From Acidobacteriota bacterium (GTDB lineage: Bacteria > Acidobacteriota > Blastocatellia > Pyrinomonadales > Pyrinomonadaceae), in the NCBI GenBank assembly GCA_003222975.1, contig QHXN01000043.1, positions 1 through 50,422 on the forward strand: a stretch of DNA of 50,422 bases, written 5' to 3'. Shown piece by piece: positions 1 through 6,297 of this stretch (within the stretch, counting starts at the first letter, position 1; every line of letters begins with the position of its first letter). Under the pieces are notes generated by a model, which was not told the DNA's origin, did no database searches, and worked only from the letters and a program-made list of their open reading frames with translations. Both the position numbers and the translations under genes were made by a program.

Positions 1-354
1 GATAATTGACTGTAGTAGGAAATGTAGTAGCTACGTGCATCTACTGAGTATCATGGAGCGACAGCCACAAGCTAAGAGGCCTGTATTTATGCGGCTATGA
101 CACTTCATAATACTCTGTGATAGATGCCCTAAACGAACTGCAAAACCTTTATTCGTCGGTTCACTTCTGACTGCAAATCTGCGATGAGAAAAAGAGCATT
201 TTTGGGTAACGCTATGGTAACAAAATCCCCTACAAACGGCTACTAATGCATCCTAACCGATGCTAAACGCATCTATGCTTATCTGCTTGAAAGGGCAGAG
301 GATATACTAACTTGTGCGCGTCGGTGCGAACCGGTACAATAGGCCCGGTTCGGA
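1..354. other. AT-rich flank, probable end of an integrated element
   Basis: This stretch is clearly richer in A and T than the rest of the window and has no convincing gene. The only long frame through it (minus strand, 263-790) is the antisense reading of the tRNA fragment and of the next gene. It contains short repeated words built on GATGC/GCATC around 245-280 and TAGTAG/CTAC words around 12-45, which could be recombinase arm sites. Its abrupt junction with a tRNA 3' half at about 355 suggests it is the end of an integrated island lying mainly to the left of the window. The element's integrase is not visible here. Confidence 0.5.
327..352. repeat. 8-bp inverted repeat abutting the tRNA fragment
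   Basis: CGAACCGG (327-334) and CCGGTTCG (345-352) form a perfect inverted repeat with a 10-base loop. It ends two bases before the point where tRNA homology begins. It could be a recombinase core or arm site of the integrated element, or a short terminator stem. Its position is seen directly; its role is inference. Confidence 0.4.
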
Positions 355-398
355 CTTTCAAGGCTGAAACACGGGTTCGAATCCCGTACGGGACGCCA
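355..398 (+). tRNA. 3' half of a tRNA-Glu(TTC) gene (attachment-site remnant)
   Basis: The segment reads as anticodon loop CTTTCAA (anticodon TTC at 357-359), the 3' anticodon strand GGCTG, a variable loop, a perfect T arm (ACGGG/TTCGAAT/CCCGT at 371-387), the 3' acceptor strand ACGGGAC, discriminator G and encoded CCA (396-398). The 5' half is absent: upstream there is no GTCCCGT acceptor strand, no D arm, and nothing that pairs with GGCTG. The ACGGGACG-CCA end and TTC anticodon indicate tRNA-Glu. Integrases commonly recombine at anticodon loops and leave such a 3' copy at the far end of the element. It cannot be a functional tRNA. The intact copy should lie at the other end of the element, outside the window. 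Confidence 0.75.
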
Positions 399-464
399 AC
401 GCTACAGACCCGACGACGGAAATCTCTGAGCGTCCCGGCACGCTCCTTCGGGTGAGTAATTCGA

Positions 465-518
465 GAGGCCGCCGACGCCTGGGTTTTAAGAAGAGCGCCG
501 ACGGCCTCTTTCAGTTTT
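465..518 (+). terminator. Intrinsic terminator of the original tRNA-Glu gene
   Basis: The arms at 465-478 and 495-508 pair at 12 of 14 positions, and T-rich bases follow (509-518). It lies about 70 bases beyond the tRNA CCA end and before the next start codon, so it is probably the native terminator of the tRNA gene that the integrated element disrupted. Confidence 0.5.
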
Positions 519-535
519 CGCAAAGGTTTGATCTG

Positions 536-2314
536 ATGTTCAAACGATTCGCCGCAACGCTCCTCGCACTCACAGCCTTCTTCGCCGCGCTCCCGCCGAG
601 CGCCGCCGCCGCCGCGCCGCAGGGCGTCAGCGACGTGGTTTTGATCCTGCCGTTCGAGAACACTTCGGGCCTGAAGGACTTCAACTGGGTGGGCGAGAGC
701 TTCGCAGACCAACTCGCAGACCTGCTCGGCTCGCACGGGCTGCGCGTGATTTCGAGCGACGCGCGCGAACTCACATACCAGCGCCTGCACCTGCCGCTCA
801 CGGTCATCCCCTCGCGCGCCACCTCGATCAAGCTCGCGCGCGAGGCCGGGGCGACGATGGTCGTGCTCGGCACTTACGAGGTCACGCCGGCGCGCGACGA
901 GAAGTCAGTCCCCGAAATACGCGGCTCGGCCCGCATCGTCCGCGTCAACGAAGGGCGCATCGCGGGCAAGCAGATGCCCGACGGTCGCTGGGCCACGCAC
1001 GAGTTCTTCTTCGGCGACGCGCTCCTCAACCTCCAGACCGTGCAGGGCAAGCTCGCCTACCAGATTCTCTACGAGCAGGACGACAAGCTGCCCTACTCGA
1101 TGACCTCCATCGTCGCGGAGGCGACCAAAGTGCCGCCCCGCGCCTTCGAGGCGTGGGTCAAGGCGACGATGACGGGCAGCCGCGAGACGAAGCTGGCCTA
1201 CCTGACGAACGCCATGCGCGAGTACGAGAAGGCCAACCCCGGCTCCGTTTACAAGGAGGCCGCCTTCGAGTTGGGCCACCTCTTCTACTCGCAGTCGCCG
1301 CCCGACTACAAGAAGTCCGCCGAGTATTTCTCGATGCTGCAACGCCGCGACCCGCACTACGCCGAGGCGACCTTCTACGCGGCGCTCGCCTACTGGCGCG
1401 CGGGCGAGTTGCAGAGCGCCCTCGACGCGCTGCTGCCGCTCACCACGGACATGCCGCTCACCAGCATCTACAACAACGCGGGCGCGCTCTCGACGCAGGC
1501 CGCGCTCAAGGAGAAGAACCCGGCGAAGCGCGAGGCCCTCCTGAAGCAGGCGACGAGCTTCCTCAGCCGTGCCGCCGAGTCCGTGCCCGACGAGTCGCCC
1601 GACGCGGCGATGGTGCGCTACAACTACGCCTACGCCCTCATGCTCTCCGGCAAATTCTCCGACGCCGCCGAACAACTCCGCGCGGTCGTCAAGCTCAACT
1701 CGCACGACCCAGAGGCGCACTTCCTCCTCGCCAAGATGCTTGAGAAGACCGGGCAAACGGACGCCGCCGCGGCCAGCGACAACGAGGCGCGCAAGCTCTT
1801 CCCCGGCTACGGCAAGGCGCAGATCGAGTGGCAGCAGTCGCAGACCACCTCGCTTCTGCCGTTGCACATGCGCGGCGACTTTAACATCGCCGACTACGTC
1901 TCCTGGAAGAACGACCAGGACGCCCAGATTGACAAGCCCGCGCCGGGGACGAGCGCCGAGGACTTGCTCACGAAGGCGCGCGAACTCTACGACGCGGGCC
2001 GAGACGACGAGGCGCTGACGGAGCTGCGCGACGTTGTCCGCATCGAGCCGATGAACGCCCAAGCCTACCTGCTCACGGGGCGCATCTACCAGCGGCGCGG
2101 CGAGCTGGCCTCCGCCATCAACCAGCTCAAGACCTCGATCTTCTGGGATACCGACCGCAAGCTGATTGACGCACACATCCTCCTGGGCCGCATCTTCCTC
2201 GAACGCGGCGACCGCGCGCAGGCCACCGCCTACGCGCAGAGCGCCATGCAGATTGACCCGAACAACCAGGAGGCCATCGCTCTCCAGCGCCAACTGCAAG
2301 TCGGCATCAAGTAG
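536..2314 (+). CDS. Exported TPR protein with TolB/FlgO-like N-terminal domain
   Basis: A 592-residue protein. ATG 536 is chosen because it follows AAAGG with good spacing and begins a signal peptide (basic start, hydrophobic residues 6-20, alanine run 22-27). A GTG at 452 would only add residues read from the terminator. Residues about 32-190 (starting near LPFEN) resemble the TolB-N/FlgO-like module often seen in bacterial adenylate cyclases and kinases. TPR-like helical pairs follow at roughly 240-310, 360-425 and 480-585. It probably acts in the periplasm as a protein-binding scaffold; no catalytic motif is seen. The same N-terminal module occurs after the membrane segment of the kinase at 23209-25716. 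The partner is unknown. Confidence 0.8.
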   Translation: MFKRFAATLLALTAFFAALPPSAAAAAPQGVSDVVLILPFENTSGLKDFNWVGESFADQLADLLGSHGLRVISSDARELTYQRLHLPLTVIPSRATSIKLAREAGATMVVLGTYEVTPARDEKSVPEIRGSARIVRVNEGRIAGKQMPDGRWATHEFFFGDALLNLQTVQGKLAYQILYEQDDKLPYSMTSIVAEATKVPPRAFEAWVKATMTGSRETKLAYLTNAMREYEKANPGSVYKEAAFELGHLFYSQSPPDYKKSAEYFSMLQRRDPHYAEATFYAALAYWRAGELQSALDALLPLTTDMPLTSIYNNAGALSTQAALKEKNPAKREALLKQATSFLSRAAESVPDESPDAAMVRYNYAYALMLSGKFSDAAEQLRAVVKLNSHDPEAHFLLAKMLEKTGQTDAAAASDNEARKLFPGYGKAQIEWQQSQTTSLLPLHMRGDFNIADYVSWKNDQDAQIDKPAPGTSAEDLLTKARELYDAGRDDEALTELRDVVRIEPMNAQAYLLTGRIYQRRGELASAINQLKTSIFWDTDRKLIDAHILLGRIFLERGDRAQATAYAQSAMQIDPNNQEAIALQRQLQVGIK

Positions 2315-2419
2315 TCACTCGAAGGCGGAAGGATGATTGACGACGGCACGCCTCTTATCGCCCTTCCGCCTCATTATTCTCGCGCCTTCTTTTCCGCCTT
2401 CCCTTCCGCCGAACCCTCG
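2315..2419. repeat. GGCGGAAGG-type inverted repeats, possible heptamer element
   Basis: GGCGGAAGG at about 2324 reappears inverted (CCTTCCGCC) near 2366 and again near 2401-2410, filling the gap between two genes. The units AAGGCGG and AAGGATG suggest the same 7-base rhythm as the clearer elements elsewhere in the window, but the match is weak and I would not rely on it alone. Confidence 0.35.
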
Positions 2420-2707
2420 ATGCGCGCGCTCGTCCTCACATTTGTCGTCGTCTCCGCCACGGCGCTCGCGCTGCTCGCCTACGCCGCCCTTCTTTCGAGA
2501 CACAAAAAATCTTCGTCGTGCCCTCTACGACTCGTCGGTCGCGTCGCCTCGGTCGAGCGCCCCTTAAACCCCGAAGGCTTCGTGCTGGTTGACGGAGAGC
2601 TTTGGCGTGCGCGCGTGCGCGACCGCCTGGGTATCGGGCGCGCGCAAGAGGGCGTCCGCGTCGTCGGCGCGCGTGGCTGCGTACTCGAAGTCGAACCGCT
2701 CGGCTGA
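2420..2707 (+). CDS. Small NfeD-like membrane protein
   Basis: A 95-residue protein from ATG 2420: one N-terminal membrane helix (about residues 3-24) followed by a small beta domain with the NfeD C-terminal pattern (LVGRVASVERPLNPEG, then LVDGELWRARV, then VRVVG and LEVEP). NfeD C-terminal domains are OB folds of proteins that work with stomatin/flotillin-type membrane proteins or membrane proteases. Here only one helix plus the OB fold is present, so it is a truncated-type family member, and no stomatin partner is nearby. An upstream in-frame ATG (2333) would add 29 residues translated from the GGCGGAAGG repeats, so the internal start is preferred. Neither start has a strong ribosome site. 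Confidence 0.7.
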   Translation: MRALVLTFVVVSATALALLAYAALLSRHKKSSSCPLRLVGRVASVERPLNPEGFVLVDGELWRARVRDRLGIGRAQEGVRVVGARGCVLEVEPLG

Positions 2708-2756
2708 GCGTCGCTCGCGCTGCGCGCCTCTCTCTTGGCACGCGGTCGGCAGACTT

Positions 2757-2781
2757 CAGGAAACGCCCTCCCGGTTTCCTG
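2757..2781. repeat. Perfect 8-bp inverted repeat upstream of sigma-54-like site
   Basis: CAGGAAAC (2757-2764) and GTTTCCTG (2774-2781) are perfectly inverted with a 9-base spacer, and lie 15 bases before the sigma-54-like element. It could bind an activator or repressor dimer, although typical enhancer sites lie further upstream. Confidence 0.35.
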
Positions 2782-2795
2782 GAAACCCTCCGCCG

Positions 2796-2811
2796 TGGCA
2801 CGCGAAGTGCT
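2796..2811 (+). promoter_or_regulatory. Sigma-54 (RpoN)-type -24/-12 promoter candidate
   Basis: TGGCACG-4-GTGCT matches the sigma-54 consensus TGGCACG-N4-TTGCW at 11 of 12 defined positions, with GG (2797-2798) and GC (2809-2810) separated by exactly 10 bases. A second, poorer copy (TGGCACG-4-CGGCA) begins at 2736. No ORF follows closely on the plus strand; the next gene starts at 3282. Transcription should start near 2822. In GC-rich DNA such a match can arise by chance, so its intergenic position and the downstream terminator are the main support. Confidence 0.45.
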
Positions 2812-2821
2812 TTTCATAGTG

Positions 2822-2970
2822 TTGGCAAGCACGGAGGCAGTTGAACCGTGACCCCGCCGCCATCACTTCTCTGAGCGTGGCCTGCCGCTACGCCAGCCGC
2901 CCGCCGAGCACCCCTACAATTCCCCTACCTTTCAGGAACCTGGCTACCAAGCCGGGTTCTCCTGCTTTTT
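2822..2970 (+). ncRNA. Candidate small RNA between sigma-54-like promoter and terminator
   Basis: About 150 bases lie between the predicted sigma-54 start point and an intrinsic terminator ending in a T run, with no convincing ORF in any frame. The interior has CCCC-rich segments (around 2910-2928) that look single-stranded and could pair with ribosome-binding sites, but this is speculation. I do not recognise an RNA family. Confidence 0.3.
2936..2970 (+). terminator. Intrinsic terminator
   Basis: GAACCTGGC (2936-2944) pairs with GCCGGGTTC (2951-2959) over 9 base pairs, including one G-T, with a 6-base loop. TCCTGCTTTTT follows. It could end transcription from the NfeD-like gene or the candidate small RNA. 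Confidence 0.6.
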
Positions 2971-3281
2971 AGGCGCTTTTTATTCCCGCTTTAATTTTAC
3001 GGCCATTTTACGCAGTTCCACGCAAGCAGCCTTGCGGCGACAAACCGTCAACGATGCGTCGTCTCTCTGTCACCCTGCGGCGACATGAGGCGGCGTGAGG
3101 AGGCGTCAGTCCGACAAAAATTGTCACTCGGAGGGTGACGATTTCCGTCGTTTCGGCCTCGAAGGCTTGACGATTTGCCGCGGCAACTTCACCCACCGGA
3201 GAAAATTTTTCGCGGCCACGCGCGGGCCGCGCGTGCGAACGGCGATGACGCCGCAACGTCGGCTCTGATAAACTCCGGGCC
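2971..3281. promoter_or_regulatory. Upstream region of lnt with small palindromes
   Basis: No gene is seen. The region holds GACAA-3-TTGTC (3113-3125) overlapping GTCAC-7-GTGAC (3123-3139), which together form an operator-like cluster. A GATAAA word sits 8 bases before the lnt start and could be a -10 element, but no good -35 is visible. Confidence 0.3.
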
Positions 3282-5009
3282 GTGCAGGAAGCTGTCTCAC
3301 TCGACGCGGCGGCGCACCGTGGCCGACGCCTGAAGCTTCTCGCGGCGCGCGCCTGGGCAGCCGCGCCGACCTTGGCCGAAGCCGCCTGCGCGGGCGTCTC
3401 GGCCCTCCTACTTCTCTTCGCGTTCCCGGACTTCGGCGTGTGGCCGCTGGCGTGGGTGGCGTTCGTGCCGCTCCTCCTGGTGGTCGCGCGCAGGCCCCGT
3501 GCGCCGCAGTCGTTCCTGCTCGGCCTCGCCGCGGGCGCGCTCTTCTTCTACACCTCCTGCCACTGGCTCACGTTCCCGATGATCCGCTACGCGGAGATAC
3601 CCGCGCCGCTGGCAAACCTCCTGCTCGTGCCCGCGGCGCTCGCGGGCGGAGTGTTCACGGCCCTGTTCGCGCTCGCGCTCTCGCGCCTGTGCGCGCGCTT
3701 CGGGAGCGGCGCGCTCTTCCTGGCCGCGCCCTTGTGGGCCGCGCTTGAGTGGGCGCGGCTCGGCGTCATCGGCCAACTGTGGAACGCCGTCGGCTACTCG
3801 CAGGCGTTCGAGCCTTCTCTCATACAGGCCGCGCGCTTCGGCGGCGTCTATGCCGTCGGCTTTCTGGTGCTCGCGTTCAACGCCGCGCTCGCCTACGCGC
3901 TGCTCAAGAGAGACGCGCGCGCCACGCTCGTGTCGCTCGCCGCCGTCGCCTGCGTCGCGCTCGCGACCATCGCCGCGCAGCCCGCCGCGACGCGGGCAGC
4001 GACGGGCGCGGCGGGCGCGCTGGTCGTCGCGGTGCAGCCGGACATCATCCCGGACTTCAAACGACCGGTCTCCGATTACGCTGCGCTCGCCGCGCGACAC
4101 TTCGAGACGAGCGCGTCGGCGCTTCGAGCGATTGACGAGGGCCGCGCGGTCGCAGACGTATCGGCCCCGGATAATGTGGGCGCGTCACTCTCAAATAATA
4201 AAGTGGGCGACGACGGCGCGCGCGCCGTCGTTTCGACGCCGCAGGTCGTCGCCCCGAAGCTGCCGCGTGTCGTCGTCTGGCCGGAGTCGCCGATGAACTT
4301 CTCTTTCGAGCGCGACGCGGAGTTCCGCGAGGAGGTCGCGCGCTTCACGCGCTCGCACCACACTGCGCTCCTCTTTAACTCACTCGAACCGACCGCCGAG
4401 GGTGGCGGCTACAACGCGGCGGTGCTCGTAAATGAGGAGGGCCGGCTGGCCGCGCATTATGATAAGATTCGCCTGATGCCGTTCGGCGAGTACGTGCCGC
4501 TGCCGCGCTGGGTGCCCGGCGCGGACTCTCTGCGCGGGGTCGTCGGCGACTTCACGCCGGGCACGGGCTACACGCTGATGCCGCTCGGCGGAGACGATGC
4601 GCCGCGCGCGGGAGTTTTCATCTGCCTTGAGTCGGCGTACCCGCACATCACGCGCCGCTTCGCCGAGGAGGGCGCGGACGTGCTGATTGAAATCACGAAC
4701 GACGCCTACCAGGGCGACACCGCTGTGATGCGCCAGCACCTTTCAAACGCCGTGTTCCGCGCGGTCGAGACGGGACGGACGCTCCTGCGCGTCACAAACA
4801 CGGGCATCAGCGCACGCATCACGCCCCGCGGCGAAGTGCTCGACGAGACGCCCAGGTTTCAGGAGGCCGTGCGCGCGTGGACGGTCGCGCGCTCCGGCGG
4901 CAAGACTTTTTACGTCCGGTTCGGCGACGTGTTCGTCGCCGCCTGCTCTTTCGTCAGCCTGTTCGCCGTCGCGCTGTCGTTGAGAAGGAGAAAGACGGAC
5001 ATGGCTTGA
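3282..5009 (+). CDS. lnt: Apolipoprotein N-acyltransferase
   Basis: Lnt transfers an acyl chain from phospholipid to the N-terminal cysteine of lipoproteins in the inner membrane. The 575-residue protein has the family layout: about seven hydrophobic helices in residues 30-230, then a nitrilase-like periplasmic domain and a final C-terminal helix. The catalytic triad is visible as Glu335 (WPES), Lys395 (YDKIRLMPFGEY) and Cys448 (FICLES). The start is GTG 3282 with no clear Shine-Dalgarno. It is somewhat longer than the E. coli enzyme because of a charged insert around residues 280-320. It is followed by a palindromic repeat and then prfB. Confidence 0.95.
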   Translation: MQEAVSLDAAAHRGRRLKLLAARAWAAAPTLAEAACAGVSALLLLFAFPDFGVWPLAWVAFVPLLLVVARRPRAPQSFLLGLAAGALFFYTSCHWLTFPMIRYAEIPAPLANLLLVPAALAGGVFTALFALALSRLCARFGSGALFLAAPLWAALEWARLGVIGQLWNAVGYSQAFEPSLIQAARFGGVYAVGFLVLAFNAALAYALLKRDARATLVSLAAVACVALATIAAQPAATRAATGAAGALVVAVQPDIIPDFKRPVSDYAALAARHFETSASALRAIDEGRAVADVSAPDNVGASLSNNKVGDDGARAVVSTPQVVAPKLPRVVVWPESPMNFSFERDAEFREEVARFTRSHHTALLFNSLEPTAEGGGYNAAVLVNEEGRLAAHYDKIRLMPFGEYVPLPRWVPGADSLRGVVGDFTPGTGYTLMPLGGDDAPRAGVFICLESAYPHITRRFAEEGADVLIEITNDAYQGDTAVMRQHLSNAVFRAVETGRTLLRVTNTGISARITPRGEVLDETPRFQEAVRAWTVARSGGKTFYVRFGDVFVAACSFVSLFAVALSLRRRKTDMA

Positions 5010-5014
5010 AGTGT

Positions 5015-5075
5015 TCAGAGTTCAACCTTTAGGTTGTCTATTCTCGAAGCGCACGCTGAAGCGTGAACTCTAAAC
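5015..5075. repeat. REPIN-like double hairpin inside an outer stem
   Basis: An outer 12-bp stem (GTTCAGAGTTCA at 5014-5025 with TGAACTCTAAAC at 5064-5075, one mismatch) encloses two perfect small hairpins: CAACC-4-GGTTG (5024-5037) and CACGC-4-GCGTG (5052-5065). Two related stem-loops in inverted orientation is the shape of REP doublets. It fills the gap between lnt and prfB, and no transposase is nearby. Confidence 0.6.
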
Positions 5076-5098
5076 GGGTGATTGATTTCGGAGGTTGA

Positions 5099-6221
5099 AT
5101 GTCGAGAGCTTTGCAGTTTAGTGATAGTGAAGACCGTGACTTGCGTTTGCGGGCCGACGACCTGCGCACGCGCGTCGAGCAGCTCGGGAGGTTTCTTTGA
5201 TGTAGCGTCGAAGCGCGAGGAGCTTCTGCGGCTCGAAGAGAAAGCATCCGAGCCGGACTTCTGGTCGGATCAGGAGGTCGCGCAGGAAGTCCTGCAACAG
5301 CGCAGTCGCATCGAGCGTGTCGTCAAGCGCCAGGAGGGTTTCGAGTCGTCTGTGGCCGACGCTGAAGTGCTCTTTGAATTCGCGGCGGAGGACGAAGGGA
5401 GCGCTGGTGAGTTGCGCGAACTCGTCGCGCGGCTGGAACACGAAGTCTCTGAAGCCGAGACCGAGATGCTCCTGTCCGGCCCTATGGACGCGCGCAACGC
5501 CATCTGCTCGATACAGGCGGGCGCGGGCGGCACGGACGCGCAGGACTGGGCCGAGATGCTTCTGCGAATGTATTTGAAGTGGGCCGAGAAGCGCGGCTTC
5601 AAGGCGGAGGTCTTGGACTTCCAGCCCGGACAGGAGGCCGGCATCAAGAGCGCGACGTTCCGCGTCGAGGGTGAGTACGCCTACGGGTTGCTGTCGGCGG
5701 AGGCGGGCGTGCATCGTCTGGTTCGCATCTCGCCATTCGGGACGGGCACGCGCGAGACCTCGTTCGCGTCGCTCTTCGTCTCGCCGGAGATTGACGAGGA
5801 GGTCGAGGTCGAGATTAACGACAAAGACTTGCGCGTGGACACCTACCGCTCGACGGGCGCGGGCGGTCAGCACATCAACACGACGGACTCGGCTGTCCGC
5901 ATCACGCACCTGCCGACCGGAATCGTCGTCGCGTGCCAGAACCAGCGCTCGCAGCACCAGAATCGCGCGGTGGCGATGCAAGTCCTTCGCTCACGCCTCT
6001 ACGAGTTGGAGCTTGAGAAGCGGCGCGCGGAGACGGCGGCGCTCGAAGCCAGCAAGGCCGACATCTCCTTCGGCTCGCAGATACGCAACTACGTGCTCGC
6101 GCCCTACCGCATGGTGAAGGACGCGCGCACGAAACTGGAGCGCGGCGACGTGGACGCCGTTCTCGGCGGCGACATAGACGACTTCATCAAGGCGTACCTG
6201 CTCGCGCGGCGGGCAGCATGA
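5099..6221 (+). CDS. prfB: Peptide chain release factor 2, programmed +1 frameshift
   Basis: RF2 releases finished proteins at UGA and UAA codons. Translation starts at ATG 5099, preceded by GGAGG with 4-base spacing. It reads 33 codons to CTT (5195-5197) and meets an in-frame TGA (5198-5200), preceded by an internal Shine-Dalgarno-like GGGAGG. A +1 slip at CTT-T continues at GAT 5199 and gives a 373-residue protein. This is the classic RF2 autoregulatory site: low RF2 favours the slip. The continuous frame that could be called from 5082 would give a wrong N-terminus. The SPF recognition motif (VRISPFGTG) and the catalytic GGQ loop (GAGGQHIN) are present. The family is about 365 residues. Confidence 0.95.
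5186..5200 (+). promoter_or_regulatory. RF2 programmed frameshift signal
   Basis: GGGAGG (5187-5192) acts as an internal Shine-Dalgarno; a TTT codon precedes the slippery CTT and the in-frame stop TGA (5198-5200), after which coding resumes in the +1 frame. The arrangement is the same as the well-known bacterial prfB site. Confidence 0.9.
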
Positions 6222-6225
6222 ACAT

Positions 6226-6283
6226 AGATGTTAGATGTCAGATGCTAGTGACTGACATATAACAGCCAGCATCTGATATCTGC
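6226..6283. repeat. Heptamer inverted-repeat element, AGATGTC family (copy 1)
   Basis: The left arm reads AGATGTT, AGATGTC, AGATGCT in 7-base steps from 6226. The right arm carries the inverted units AGCATCT and GATATCT at about 6268-6281. It starts 4 bases after the prfB stop, and the ftsK ribosome site follows. Pairing is imperfect compared with copy 2 (11118-11191). Confidence 0.7.
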
Positions 6284-6297
6284 TTTTCGGAGCGACT

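Noticed and set aside
263..790. Minus-strand ORF of 175 codons across the tRNA fragment
   Set aside because: Its middle is the antisense of the tRNA T arm and anticodon loop, a familiar false ORF; the rest is antisense to the signal peptide of the TPR gene.
905..2299. Long minus-strand ORF of 464 codons opposite the TPR gene
   Set aside because: Third-position GC bias keeps the antisense frame open; composition is R/V/L/G-rich without any domain, and the plus frame has clear TPRs and a ribosome site.
5082..5198. Upstream start that would give a 379-residue RF2
   Set aside because: That N-terminus is out of the true frame; the real start is 5099 with a programmed +1 shift at 5195-5200.
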